A stretch of 64,000 bases of DNA, taken from NCBI RefSeq assembly GCF_003008615.1, contig NZ_CP027657.1:2914001-2978000 (forward strand). Direction: 5' to 3'. The translations under genes and the position numbers were made by a program. Position 1 is the first letter of the stretch, and every line of letters starts with the position of its first letter. Below the pieces are notes generated by a model. It had not been told where the DNA came from. It saw only the letters and a list, made by a program, of their open reading frames with translations, and did not search any database. Shown piece after piece: positions 28,048 through 36,866 of this stretch. This DNA is from Pseudomonas mendocina. Lineage in GTDB: Bacteria; Pseudomonadota; Gammaproteobacteria; Pseudomonadales; Pseudomonadaceae.

Positions 28048-28055
28048 AAACCGCT

Positions 28056-29720
28056 GTGACCACAGGCTATCGCGACATCGAAGTCCGCGCCCCGCGCGGC
28101 ACTCAGCTCAACGCCAAGAGTTGGCTGACCGAGGCGCCGCTGCGCATGCTGATGAACAACCTCGACCCGGACGTGGCCGAGAACCCCAAGGAGCTGGTGG
28201 TCTATGGCGGCATCGGCCGGGCCGCACGCAACTGGGAGTGTTTCGACAAGATCGTCGAGACGCTCAAGCAGCTCAACGACGACGAGACTCTGCTGGTTCA
28301 GTCCGGCAAGCCGGTCGGTGTATTTCGCACCCACAAGGATGCACCGCGCGTACTGATCGCCAACTCCAACCTGGTGCCGCACTGGGCCAGTTGGGAACAC
28401 TTCAACGAACTGGATGCCAAGGGGCTGGCCATGTACGGCCAGATGACCGCCGGCAGCTGGATCTACATCGGCAGCCAGGGCATCGTCCAGGGCACCTACG
28501 AAACCTTCGTCGAGGCCGGCCGCCAGCACTACGGTGGCAACCTCAAGGGCCGCTGGGTGCTGACCGCAGGCCTGGGTGGCATGGGCGGCGCCCAGCCACT
28601 GGCCGCGACCCTGGCCGGTGCCTGTTCGCTGAATATCGAGTGCCAGCAGTCGCGCATCGACTTCCGTCTGCGCAGCCGTTACGTCGATGAGCAGGCCGCC
28701 GACCTCGACGATGCGCTGGCGCGTATCGCCAAGTACACCGGCGAAGGCCAGGCCATTTCCATCGCCCTGCTGGGCAACGCCGCCGAGATACTGCCGGAAC
28801 TGGTACGCCGTGGCGTGCGCCCGGACATGGTCACCGACCAGACCAGCGCCCACGACCCGCTCAACGGCTATCTGCCAATTGGCTGGAGCTGGGAGCAGTA
28901 CCGCGACCGCGCGCAGACCGACCCGCAAGCGGTGGTCAAGGCCGCCAAACAGTCGATGGCGGTGCACGTGCAGGCCATGCTCGATTTCCAGAAGAGCGGC
29001 GTACCGACCTTCGACTACGGCAACAACATCCGCCAGATGGCCAAGGAAGAGGGCGTGAGCAACGCCTTCGACTTCCCCGGTTTCGTCCCGGCCTATATTC
29101 GCCCGCTGTTCTGCCGTGGTGTCGGCCCGTTCCGCTGGGCGGCGTTGTCCGGTAATCCTGAAGACATCTACAAGACCGACGCCAAGGTCAAGGAGCTGAT
29201 CGCAGATGATGCCCACCTGCACCGCTGGCTGGACATGGCCCGTGAACGCATCGCTTTCCAGGGCTTGCCGGCGCGAATCTGCTGGGTCGGCCTGGGCCAG
29301 CGCGCCAAGCTCGGCCTGGCGTTCAACGAGATGGTACGTTCGGGAGAGCTGAGCGCGCCTATCGTCATCGGCCGTGATCACCTCGACTCCGGTTCGGTGG
29401 CCAGCCCCAACCGCGAGACCGAAGCGATGATGGACGGCTCCGATGCTGTGTCCGACTGGCCGCTACTCAATGCCCTGCTCAATACCGCCAGTGGCGCTAC
29501 CTGGGTATCCCTGCATCATGGCGGTGGTGTGGGCATGGGCTTTTCCCAGCACTCCGGCGTGGTGATCGTCTGTGACGGTACTGACGAAGCGGCGGCACGT
29601 ATCGCTCGCGTGCTGACCAACGATCCGGCGACTGGTGTCATGCGTCACGCTGATGCTGGTTACCCGATCGCCATCGATTGCGCCCGTGAGCAGGGCCTGA
29701 ATCTGCCGATGATCGGCTGA
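28056..29720 (+). CDS. hutU: Urocanate hydratase
   Basis: A 554-residue NAD-dependent enzyme converting urocanate to imidazolonepropionate. The protein starts at GTG (28056) behind GAGG. Urocanase landmarks are visible: [12 protein letters not shown] near the N-terminus, [12 protein letters not shown] (the NAD-binding glycine-rich stretch, around residue 170) and the C-terminal [18 protein letters not shown] motif overlaps the ribosome site. A 141-bp repeat element begins at the base after the stop codon. Confidence 0.97.
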   Translation: MTTGYRDIEVRAPRGTQLNAKSWLTEAPLRMLMNNLDPDVAENPKELVVYGGIGRAARNWECFDKIVETLKQLNDDETLLVQSGKPVGVFRTHKDAPRVLIANSNLVPHWASWEHFNELDAKGLAMYGQMTAGSWIYIGSQGIVQGTYETFVEAGRQHYGGNLKGRWVLTAGLGGMGGAQPLAATLAGACSLNIECQQSRIDFRLRSRYVDEQAADLDDALARIAKYTGEGQAISIALLGNAAEILPELVRRGVRPDMVTDQTSAHDPLNGYLPIGWSWEQYRDRAQTDPQAVVKAAKQSMAVHVQAMLDFQKSGVPTFDYGNNIRQMAKEEGVSNAFDFPGFVPAYIRPLFCRGVGPFRWAALSGNPEDIYKTDAKVKELIADDAHLHRWLDMARERIAFQGLPARICWVGLGQRAKLGLAFNEMVRSGELSAPIVIGRDHLDSGSVASPNRETEAMMDGSDAVSDWPLLNALLNTASGATWVSLHHGGGVGMGFSQHSGVVIVCDGTDEAAARIARVLTNDPATGVMRHADAGYPIAIDCAREQGLNLPMIG

Positions 29721-29861
29721 GAGCATGTCCAAAGTCTGCTGCGCCTCGGCCAAATGGCGTTGCAAACGACTTCGGACTGCTCATGTACAGCTCGTAAACT
29801 CCGCGTCCTCAGCCATTTGCGCCACCGTTTGGCTCTAGCTCGCGAGACTTTGAACAAGCTC
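29721..29861. repeat. 141-bp MITE-like inverted-repeat element
   Basis: The ends are GAGCaTGTcCAAAGTCT (29721-29737) and, on the opposite strand, GAGCtTGTtCAAAGTCT (29845-29861), 15 of 17 matching. The arms remain partly complementary further inwards (GCCAAATGG against GCCAAACGG, GCAAA). It starts at the first base after the hutU stop and separates hutU from hutH. It has no coding capacity of its own. Confidence 0.75.
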
Positions 29862-29876
29862 TTGGATGAACAGAAC

Positions 29877-31412
29877 ATGAACACGCTGAACCTGAAGCCC
29901 GGCCAACTGACCCTTGCCGACCTGCGCGCCGTCTACCAGGCGCCCGTGCATCTGACTCTGGATGCCAGCGCTTACCCGGCCATCGAGGCCAGCGTTGCCT
30001 GCGTCGAAGCGATCATCGCCGAAGGCCGTACGGCCTACGGTATCAACACTGGCTTCGGCCTGCTGGCCTCGACCCGCATTGCCAGCCATGACCTGGAAAA
30101 GCTGCAGCGTTCACTGGTGCTGTCGCACGCGGCCGGCATTGGCGAGGCGCTGGATGACGCCATGGTGCGGCTGATCATGCTGCTGAAGATCAACAGCCTG
30201 GCGCGCGGTTTCTCCGGTATCCGCCGCAAGGTGGTCGAGGCGCTGATCGCCCTGGTCAATGCCGAGGTCTATCCACATATCCCACTCAAGGGGTCTGTCG
30301 GCGCTTCTGGCGACCTGGCGCCGCTGGCGCATATGTCGCTGGTTCTGCTTGGGGAAAGTCAGGCGCGTCATGACGGCCAGTGGTTGCCGGCCAGCGAGGC
30401 GCTGGCCATCGCCGGTCTGGAGCCGATGACCCTGGCCGCCAAGGAAGGCCTGGCTCTGCTCAATGGCACCCAGGTGTCCACCGCCTACGCGCTGCGCGGT
30501 CTGTTCGAGGGCGAAGATCTGTACGCTGCTGCCAGCGTCTGTGGCGCGCTGAGCGTCGAGGCGCTGTTGGGTTCGCGCTCGCCATTCGATGCGCGTATTC
30601 ATGCCGCTCGTGGTCAGCGCGGGCAGATCGATGCCGCTGCGGCCTATCGCCATCTGCTCGGTGATAGCAGCGAGATCGGCCGTTCCCACGCGGCTTGTGA
30701 CAAGGTGCAGGATCCGTATTCGCTGCGCTGCCAGCCGCAGGTCATGGGCGCTTGCCTGACCCAGCTGCGCCAGGCCGCCGAGGTGCTCGGCGTCGAGGCC
30801 AATGCGGTGTCGGATAACCCGCTGGTGTTCGCTGCCGAAGGCGAGGTGATTTCCGGTGGCAACTTCCACGCCGAGCCGGTGGCCATGGCTGCCGACAATA
30901 TCGCCCTGGCCATCGCCGAGATCGGCTCGCTGTCCGAGCGCCGCATCTCCCTGATGATGGACAAGCACATGTCGCAACTGCCGCCGTTCCTGGTGGCCAA
31001 TGGTGGGGTCAATTCCGGCTTCATGATTGCCCAGGTCACCGCCGCTGCACTGGCCAGCGACAACAAGGCGCTGGCCCACCCGCATAGCGTCGACAGCCTG
31101 CCCACCTCGGCCAATCAGGAAGACCATGTGTCCATGGCGCCTAACGCCGGCAAGCGCCTGTGGGACATGGCCGAAAACACCCGTGGCGTCCTCGCCGTGG
31201 AATGGCTCGGCGCCTGCCAGGGCCTGGACTTCCGTGAGGGCCTGAAGAGCACTCCTGCATTGGAACAGGCGCGTCAGGCGTTGCGCGCCAAGGTGCCGTA
31301 CTACGTCGAGGATCGCTTCTTCGCCCCGGACATCGCCGCAGCCAATGCATTGCTCGCCGAGCGTGTGCTGACCCCGCTGCTGCCGGTCGGCATGTTGCCG
31401 TCGGTGGGGTGA
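29877..31412 (+). CDS. hutH: Histidine ammonia-lyase
   Basis: A 511-residue enzyme deaminating histidine to urocanate. The MIO-forming tripeptide A143-S144-G145 sits in [12 protein letters not shown], and the active-site TGFG region is near residue 58. The start at 29877 ([10 protein letters not shown]) was chosen because the longer frame reads through the MITE-like element upstream. Only a weak ribosome site (TTGGA) is seen. It lies downstream of hutU and upstream of hutC, on the same strand. Confidence 0.97.
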   Translation: MNTLNLKPGQLTLADLRAVYQAPVHLTLDASAYPAIEASVACVEAIIAEGRTAYGINTGFGLLASTRIASHDLEKLQRSLVLSHAAGIGEALDDAMVRLIMLLKINSLARGFSGIRRKVVEALIALVNAEVYPHIPLKGSVGASGDLAPLAHMSLVLLGESQARHDGQWLPASEALAIAGLEPMTLAAKEGLALLNGTQVSTAYALRGLFEGEDLYAAASVCGALSVEALLGSRSPFDARIHAARGQRGQIDAAAAYRHLLGDSSEIGRSHAACDKVQDPYSLRCQPQVMGACLTQLRQAAEVLGVEANAVSDNPLVFAAEGEVISGGNFHAEPVAMAADNIALAIAEIGSLSERRISLMMDKHMSQLPPFLVANGGVNSGFMIAQVTAAALASDNKALAHPHSVDSLPTSANQEDHVSMAPNAGKRLWDMAENTRGVLAVEWLGACQGLDFREGLKSTPALEQARQALRAKVPYYVEDRFFAPDIAAANALLAERVLTPLLPVGMLPSVG

Positions 31413-31483
31413 TTCGAGTTGCGCGGATGCGATCCCGTGGTTGCCGTTTCGGCTCCCGGATTGCATCCGCGCTACAGCTCTTG

Positions 31484-31606
31484 TAGGGCGTACTCGGCTT
31501 TGGCCTCCTGCGTCGCTCTACCTCCTGCATCCATGCAGTCGTCGCGAAGCAGTACGCCGTTGGAGCAGGCGGACTGTTCGCTGGCGCTCCTGAGTCCGCC
31601 CTACGC
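31484..31606. repeat. Double-hairpin intergenic repeat
   Basis: GGCGTACT (31488) pairs with AGTACGCC (31551), and GGCGGACT (about 31570) with AGTCCGCC (about 31595); GTAGGGCG and CGCCCTAC bound the block. The inner part resembles 6768-6830. It lies between hutH and hutC. Confidence 0.6.
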
Positions 31607-31689
31607 TCTGCCGTTTCGGCAATGGCTCTACTGCCAGTTGTAGCGGTGGAGGCTATCATCCGCGCACCGGGCATTTCCAAGGAGCTTCC

Positions 31690-32403
31690 GTGACCAGCAC
31701 CACCCCGCGCTACAAAGCCATCGAGGATTTTCTGCTCGAGCGCATCCATGGCGGCGTCTACCCGGTCAATCACCAGATTCCGCCCGAGGAACAACTGGCG
31801 CGTGACTTCGCCGTCAGTCGCATGACCGCCAACAAGGCAATCCAGAACCTGGTGCAGAAGGGCTATCTGGTACGCCAGGCCGGGCTCGGCACCTTCGTCA
31901 CCGACCGCAAGGCCGAATCGCCCCTGCATGAAGTGATGAACATCGCCAGTGAAGTGCGCGGTCGCGGTCACGTCTATGGCAATCGCGTGGTGCGCTGCGA
32001 GGCCATCGCCGCCGATGACGAGGTGGCGCTGCGTTTGGGGCTGCGCCTGGGCTCGGAGGTGTTTCACAGCATCCTCGTGCATCTACAGGACGATCTGCCG
32101 ATCCAGCTCGAGGATCGCTTCGTCAACCCGCGCTGGGTGCCGCATTATCTGCAAAGCGATTTCACCCGACAGACGCCCAACGAAGTATTGGTCGCCAGTT
32201 GCCCTATCTCGGATGTCGAGCATGTGGTCGAGGCCGTGCTGGTGGATGCGCAAACCGCCGAGCACCTGCAGATCGACCCGGCCATGCCCTGCCTGAGTGT
32301 GATCCGTCGTACCTGGTCGGACGATCATCTGATCAGCTACGCGCGGCTGATCCATCCCGGTGACCGCTACAAGCTGCGCTCGCTGCATAAACGCAGAGTG
32401 TAG
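31690..32403 (+). CDS. hutC: Histidine utilization repressor
   Basis: A 237-residue GntR-family regulator (HutC/FarR type): an N-terminal winged helix (residues 5-72; SRMTANKAIQNLVQKGYL) and a C-terminal UTRA ligand domain (about 90-235). Urocanate is the known inducer in Pseudomonas. It begins with GTG at 31690, with AAGGAG upstream. The TGTATATACA palindromes before hutI are its likely targets. It is last in the hut gene order. Confidence 0.94.
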   Translation: MTSTTPRYKAIEDFLLERIHGGVYPVNHQIPPEEQLARDFAVSRMTANKAIQNLVQKGYLVRQAGLGTFVTDRKAESPLHEVMNIASEVRGRGHVYGNRVVRCEAIAADDEVALRLGLRLGSEVFHSILVHLQDDLPIQLEDRFVNPRWVPHYLQSDFTRQTPNEVLVASCPISDVEHVVEAVLVDAQTAEHLQIDPAMPCLSVIRRTWSDDHLISYARLIHPGDRYKLRSLHKRRV

Positions 32404-32466
32404 GGTGCGCCATGCGCGCCGAGCCAGTCGAACCCACGAAAGCCTCGGTGCGCGGCGCTCCCTACG
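32400..32466. repeat. Palindromic intergenic repeat (GTAGGGTGCGC type)
   Basis: GTAGGGTGCGCCATGCGCGCCGAG is answered by CTCGGTGCGCGGCGCTCCCTAC. It lies between the convergent hutC and endA genes; related units occur at 8424, 33532 and in bioC. Confidence 0.75.
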
Positions 32467-33126
32467 TCAATCGCTGATCAGCTGATCCACCAGCGAAGGG
32501 TCGTCGATAAAGCGATTGCGGGTGCCCTGCAACGCTTCGATCTTGTCGTTGCGCGCCTTCTCCTCGGCATCCGGCGGATCCATCCGGTGCCAGGCCTTGT
32601 ACATCGGCACCAGGCCGACGATGGGCAGGCCGTATTCGATGTGCATGTAGAAGATGGCGCGGGCGATATTGCCCTTGGCTTCGTCGCGCGGCTCCACCAA
32701 CTGGAAGCTGGTTTTCATGTCGCAGCCGATATCGGCGAACTTGCTCGGCACGTCGTCGGCCAGGTCGGCGAACTGTGCATTGCGCCGTACCAGCTCAACG
32801 CGCGCCAGGGCCGGGTAGTAGTTGTGCAGATCCGCAACGATGTAGGGGTAGCGCGGGTTCATGATCGTGCACTGGCGGTCAGTGACGCAGCGCAATGCGC
32901 TCTTGAGCTGCTTGCTGCTGTATATGGGGCTGGCGATCAGGGTGCCGCTCTCGCGCTGGAAGGTCTGGCCACAGTAGAGGGTCGTACCGCCATTACCATA
33001 GAGATCCTGCCAGAAGGCCTGTTCGATGGCCTGTTTGACGTCGCCGAGCTGGTTCTGGCCGTTGGCGAGGGAAAGAAGGCTGATGCAGGTTGCCAGGCAA
33101 CCGAGAAGCAGTGTGACCACGCGCAT
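32467..33126 (-). CDS. Endonuclease I (EndA) family secreted nuclease
   Basis: A 219-residue protein with a signal peptide (first about 22 residues). The nuclease core has DLHNYYPALARVE, RRNAQF and GNIARAIFYMHIEYGL, the His/Asn arrangement of periplasmic endonuclease I. The four-cysteine pattern (Cys52, Cys80, Cys85, Cys134) fits an exported disulfide-bonded enzyme. It probably degrades extracellular or periplasmic DNA. It is monocistronic, on the strand opposite to the Rsm RNA. Confidence 0.87.
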   Translation of the reverse strand: MRVVTLLLGCLATCISLLSLANGQNQLGDVKQAIEQAFWQDLYGNGGTTLYCGQTFQRESGTLIASPIYSSKQLKSALRCVTDRQCTIMNPRYPYIVADLHNYYPALARVELVRRNAQFADLADDVPSKFADIGCDMKTSFQLVEPRDEAKGNIARAIFYMHIEYGLPIVGLVPMYKAWHRMDPPDAEEKARNDKIEALQGTRNRFIDDPSLVDQLISD

Positions 33127-33309
33127 GTTCGAGCCCCAGTGACCGCCGTTGTCGGAGTCTGTTGTTTTTGTAGGACAAGCTGGAGTCTAGCAAGACGTGC
33201 GTCACAAAAAACCACTGGGAGCAGTTTTTGCCATCGCTCTCTGAGGTCTACGGGGATGACAAGCCATCGCGAACGCCGTTTCGCTTGGCGGAGCGAGGGC
33301 AAGGAGTCG
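33127..33309. other. endA promoter region
   Basis: The 183 bases between the endA start and the GacA box contain no gene. The sequence must hold the leftward endA promoter, though no clear hexamers stand out. Confidence 0.5.
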
Positions 33310-33327
33310 TGTAAGCCACGGCTTACA
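33310..33327. promoter_or_regulatory. GacA upstream activating sequence
   Basis: TGTAAGccacggCTTACA is a perfect match to the GacA box (TGTAAG-N6-CTTACA), further extended by CG on both sides. It lies about 65 bases upstream of the predicted start of the Rsm RNA, the spacing seen for rsmY/rsmZ. Confidence 0.95.
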
Positions 33328-33383
33328 CGATGTCCCGATTATCGCCACTGTCAGCCGTTCGGGTACGAGCGTACTCTTTCTTC

Positions 33384-33510
33384 CATGGATTCAGCGCAGG
33401 AAGCGCATCGACGAACAGGGACACGCTGGACAGCCACCGGGATGGTGAGCAGATCAAGGATGTCAGGACAACAGTCTGCAAGACCCCGCAATCGCGGGGT
33501 TTTCTTTTTT
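33384..33510 (+). ncRNA. rsmY: RsmY/Z-type regulatory RNA sequestering RsmA/CsrA
   Basis: About 127 nt with seven GGA motifs, several in hairpin loops: GCGCAGGAAGCGC, ACAGGGA, GCTGGACAGC, CACCGGGATGGTG, CAAGGATG and TGTCAGGACA. It ends in a strong terminator. It is preceded by a GacA box and a TACTCT -10 (33372-33377). Such RNAs bind RsmA/RsmE and relieve repression of secondary metabolism and biofilm genes. RsmZ is normally beside rpoS/fdxA, which are absent here, so RsmY is the better name. The exact 5' end is inferred. Confidence 0.88.
33481..33510 (+). terminator. Terminator of the Rsm RNA
   Basis: ACCCCGC-AATC-GCGGGGT is followed by TTTCTTTTTT. Confidence 0.93.
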
Positions 33511-33531
33511 GGGGCCTTCGCCCCGTCATGT

Positions 33532-33560
33532 AGGGTGCGCTGCGCGCACCGGCTCTTCTT
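33532..33560. repeat. Palindromic repeat unit (GTAGGGTGCGC type)
   Basis: GTAGGGTGCGCTGCGCGCACCGG; it lies just downstream of the alpha/beta hydrolase stop and matches the unit at 32400. Confidence 0.6.
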
Positions 33561-33582
33561 AATTAAGCGTTGCGCATCTCTC

Positions 33583-34461
33583 TCAAGCTGCTCGCTGCTC
33601 GACGCGCAATTGCTCGAACCAGTCCAGCGTCTCGTCCCACAGGCGCTGCGCCGCAGGGCGGAAATAACCCATATGACCAATAGTGCCCAGGCCTTCGACC
33701 TGCGAGTCGAGTGTGCGCGCCTGGTAGGGTGCGTTGACGTAGGCAGCCATGAAGGCATCGCGTGAGGCGGGCGGTGCCCACAGATCATCCAGGGTGTTGA
33801 GCGCCACCATCGGGGTCTTCACGTTAGCGAAGCGCTCGGCCAGCCCTACCATCTGCGGATCGTCGAAGAAGTAATGTGGAAAGCGGCACCAGCGTTTCCA
33901 CTGCCTGTAGACGCCCAGCGGCAGATCCTCGCCCATGCCCAGTTTGCTCCAGGCCAGGTAGCCCTTGTAACGGGTGATCAGCGGGCCGATCACCCGCCAC
34001 ATGGCAAGTACCCGCACCTGCTCGGTTTTGGGCATCCAGCCATGCCAGCCAGCGCCAGTGCCGAAGGTGTAGAAACCAGACACCTCTGCATGGTTGGGCA
34101 GCAGGCCGAAGGCATGGCCGCCGAACGAATGGCCGATCATGAATAACGGGCGTTCGGCATGCCGATGTTGATCGACCGCCGCTGCCAGATCGAGGTGGGC
34201 CCAGTCCAGATAGTCCATGTCGAAGCCGCGCAGGCTGGCCGGTTTGGATTGACCGACGCCGCGGTAGTCCAGGGTCATGGTGTCGAAACCACGAGCAGCG
34301 GCATGTTCGGCTAAGCGTCGGTAGAAGCCTTGAGGTACGCCGGTGGCGCCAGCGATCAGCAACTGTGCTTTGGGCCGCTCGGCGTGATAGCGCGTGGCGG
34401 TGAGTTGGTAGTCGTCGAGGGCGAGTAGAGGCTGGGTTTCGCTGCGAATCGGCGCGTTCAT
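33583..34461 (-). CDS. Alpha/beta hydrolase
   Basis: A 292-residue hydrolase with the nucleophile elbow GHSFGG (S112), the oxyanion region AGATGVPQGFYRRL and a late histidine in GTIGHMGYF. The substrate is unknown. It overlaps the TetR gene as ATGA, so the pair is one operon and the regulator probably controls it together with itself. Confidence 0.85.
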   Translation of the reverse strand: MNAPIRSETQPLLALDDYQLTATRYHAERPKAQLLIAGATGVPQGFYRRLAEHAAARGFDTMTLDYRGVGQSKPASLRGFDMDYLDWAHLDLAAAVDQHRHAERPLFMIGHSFGGHAFGLLPNHAEVSGFYTFGTGAGWHGWMPKTEQVRVLAMWRVIGPLITRYKGYLAWSKLGMGEDLPLGVYRQWKRWCRFPHYFFDDPQMVGLAERFANVKTPMVALNTLDDLWAPPASRDAFMAAYVNAPYQARTLDSQVEGLGTIGHMGYFRPAAQRLWDETLDWFEQLRVEQRAA

Positions 34462-35039
34462 GCTGGCTTGGACTCCGTACGGTGCTGGCGGGTCAGAAGG
34501 AGGAGGGTGTCGACGGCCTGCTTCAATGGCTCGCTGCTACCGGCGACGCGCGCTTGCAGCAAGCCGCCCTCATAAAGTGCGACGAACAGTGCGGCCAGGC
34601 CCTCTGGCTGCGGATAGCCGTGGCGTTGCAACTGCTGCTGCAATGCCCGGCGGATATCGGCGAAGGCATTGGCCAGTGCTGCGCGGATTTCGCCGTCTTC
34701 GGGGCCACTTTCCAGGGCGATGGCGGCCAGAGGGCAGCCGCGTTCGAAGGCACTGCCTTGCAGTTGGCCTAGAGCGGTCTGCAACCAGATGCTGAGTGCA
34801 TCGAGTGGATCGGGCTGCCGCTCGAACAGCGTGGCGAAAGCCTGCTCGGCACGCGAACCGACACGTTCGATGGCGGCTACCGCCAACTCGGTCTTGCCGC
34901 CCGGGAAGTGATGATAAAGGCTGCCTTTGGGCGCTCCGGCATTGGCCAGCAGTTCACTCAGGCCGACGCCGTGCAGGCCTTTGCGCTGCAGGGCATCGAT
35001 CATGGTGTCGATCAGGTTGTCGCGAGTGCTCTTGGTCAT
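34458..35039 (-). CDS. TetR/AcrR family repressor
   Basis: A 193-residue protein. The N-terminal HTH (residues 8-55) reads GVGLSELLANAGAPKGSLYHHFPGGK, typical of TetR; the C-terminal ligand domain is of the YxaF/LmrA-like kind (RGCPLAAIALES). The start at 35039 lies 14 bases from a perfect 16-bp palindrome that is its likely operator. It is upstream of, and overlaps, the alpha/beta hydrolase gene. Confidence 0.9.
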   Translation of the reverse strand: MTKSTRDNLIDTMIDALQRKGLHGVGLSELLANAGAPKGSLYHHFPGGKTELAVAAIERVGSRAEQAFATLFERQPDPLDALSIWLQTALGQLQGSAFERGCPLAAIALESGPEDGEIRAALANAFADIRRALQQQLQRHGYPQPEGLAALFVALYEGGLLQARVAGSSEPLKQAVDTLLLLTRQHRTESKPA

Positions 35040-35052
35040 GGCCAGGATTATG

Positions 35053-35068
35053 TAGACCGATCGGTCTA
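35053..35068. promoter_or_regulatory. TetR-type operator
   Basis: TAGACCGATCGGTCTA is a perfect palindrome just upstream of the tetR start. It resembles the NemR box (TAGACC-N4-GGTCTA), which supports autoregulation. Confidence 0.85.
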
Positions 35069-35156
35069 GTGGCGAGTGCCATTCAGGCCGTGGATCACGG
35101 CATATCGGCAATCGAGGCGTAGGATCGCCGATGTACAGACACTCTTCGTACAGAAC

Positions 35157-36044
35157 CTAGGGCGTTTCCCAGGCACCATCGAGCGCCGTACGCAGCAAGT
35201 CGATCATCGCCTGCTGGCGCTGTGCGTCGCGGTAGACCAGGCCGACATGCAGCGGGATACGTGGCTCGCTCAAGGGCTTCCAGAGCAGGCCGCGATGAGC
35301 GTGCATCTGCCGCGCGCGACCGGGCAACACGCTGGCCAGGGTGGTGTGTGGCAGGCTGTCGAGAATGCCGTTCATATGGTTCAGTTCGGCCTGTACCTGC
35401 GGCCTGCGCCCGAGCAGGGCGAGCTGTTCCTGCCAGATCTGGCGAATGCGGAACTCTTCGCCGAGCAGCAGCATCGGCAGCTCTGCGGCCTGGCTCAGTG
35501 ACACCTTGCGAAACTCCCGTAACGGATGATTCTCCGGTATCACCAACTGCAACTCGTCCTCGTACAGCGCCAGGCTGTGCAGGCCCGGCTGGCGCGGCGG
35601 CAGAAAGCCGATGCCGATGTCCAGGCCGCCGCTGAGCAGGCGTCGCTCGATATCCACTCCGGACAGTTCGTAGAGCTTGACCACCAGTTGCGGCTGCGCC
35701 TGCTGCAGACGTTCCAGTAGCAGCGGCACCAGGTTGGCATTGACTGTCTGCAGCACGCCAATGGACAGGCTGCGCGGCCCCGGGCCACGGAAGCTGCGCA
35801 GTGCTTCGCGCGCCCGTTCCATGCCGTCGAGCAGGGGCAGCGCATGGTTGTACAGCGTATGCGCGGCCAGCGTTGGGAGCAGGCGCCGGCCACTGCGCTG
35901 GAACAGGCTGACATCCAGGTCGCTTTCCAGTTGGCGGATCTGCTGTGACAGCGCTGGCTGGGAGATGCTCAGGCGCTCGGCGGCGCGACCGACATGGCCT
36001 TCTTCGTAGAGTGCGACGAAATAGCGGAGCTGACGAAAATCCAT
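35157..36044 (-). CDS. LysR family regulator
   Basis: A 295-residue regulator: winged helix at 1-60 (GRAAERLSISQPALSQQIRQLE) and a periplasmic-binding-like effector domain at about 90-290. It is divergent from the MOSC/pseudoenzyme operon, with 102 bases between the start codons, the standard layout for a LysR regulator and its target. The inducer is unknown. Confidence 0.92.
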   Translation of the reverse strand: MDFRQLRYFVALYEEGHVGRAAERLSISQPALSQQIRQLESDLDVSLFQRSGRRLLPTLAAHTLYNHALPLLDGMERAREALRSFRGPGPRSLSIGVLQTVNANLVPLLLERLQQAQPQLVVKLYELSGVDIERRLLSGGLDIGIGFLPPRQPGLHSLALYEDELQLVIPENHPLREFRKVSLSQAAELPMLLLGEEFRIRQIWQEQLALLGRRPQVQAELNHMNGILDSLPHTTLASVLPGRARQMHAHRGLLWKPLSEPRIPLHVGLVYRDAQRQQAMIDLLRTALDGAWETP

Positions 36045-36146
36045 AAGTTCAAGTTATGAATCAAGCAGGGAAATCGAAATGTCAAAATAACCCGAAGCTC
36101 CCTAGTCTAGCCACATGATCAACAGCCGATAAGGCCGGAGCGGTCG

Positions 36147-36866
36147 GTGAGTCAGGTCGAGATTCAGGGTGTTTTCATAGGTAAAGCCGAAGATATAGGT
36201 GGCGGCCTCAGTTGTGCGCAACGCAAGCAACGAGTCGACCACCGTTTGTGGTTATGGCCGCAAGGGTTGGGGCAGGACGAGCAGGGCGATGCACGCTTTC
36301 ACGGCGGCCCGGAGCGGGCATTGCACCATTACCCGGCCGAGCACTACGCCTATTGGCAGGCGCTGTATCCGGCGTTGCCATGGCCGCTGTCGAGCTTCGC
36401 TGAAAACCTCTCCAGTCGTGGTCTGACCGAGGAGCAGGTATGCATCGGCGATATCTTCCGCTGGGGCGATGTGCTGCTGCAGGTCAGCCAGCCGCGCTCG
36501 CCCTGCTATCGCCTGAATCGGCTGGGCGCTCACCCTGAGTTAGCCCAAGTGGTGCAGGACAGTGGCCGCTGTGGCTGGTTCTATCGGGTGCTCAAGCCCG
36601 GTTTCGTCAGCGCCGAGAATCCTTTCGAGCTGGTACAGCGCAGTTATCCGAGCCTAAGCGTGGCGCAGGCGCTGCATCATTTCTATCACTTCCCCATGGA
36701 GCGGGCGGGCCTGCAGCAGTTGCAGCTGTGCCCGGCACTCTCGGCCCGCTGGCGTGAGGCTGCGGCGCAGCGCCTGAGAACGGGCCGACTGGAGGATTGG
36801 TCGGCGCGTCTGCTGGGCTTGCCGCTGGAAGGAATGCTGGCCGGAGAGGGGCGTCGTTATGCGTGA
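36147..36866 (+). CDS. MOSC domain protein (YiiM-like)
   Basis: A 239-residue protein of the MOSC family (molybdenum-cofactor sulfurase C-terminal-like). The conserved sulfur-carrying cysteine lies in PRSPCYRLNRLG, and the RFHGGPERALHHYP motif marks the YiiM group, which in E. coli reduces N-hydroxylated bases such as hydroxylaminopurine with Moco. It starts with GTG at 36147 behind GGAG. It is the first gene of an operon and overlaps the next gene by eight bases. Confidence 0.88.
   Translation: MSQVEIQGVFIGKAEDIGGGLSCAQRKQRVDHRLWLWPQGLGQDEQGDARFHGGPERALHHYPAEHYAYWQALYPALPWPLSSFAENLSSRGLTEEQVCIGDIFRWGDVLLQVSQPRSPCYRLNRLGAHPELAQVVQDSGRCGWFYRVLKPGFVSAENPFELVQRSYPSLSVAQALHHFYHFPMERAGLQQLQLCPALSARWREAAAQRLRTGRLEDWSARLLGLPLEGMLAGEGRRYA

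Noticed and set aside
32587..33765. Long plus-strand frame crossing endA and the Rsm RNA
   Set aside because: It is antisense to endA and reads through the sRNA and its terminator.
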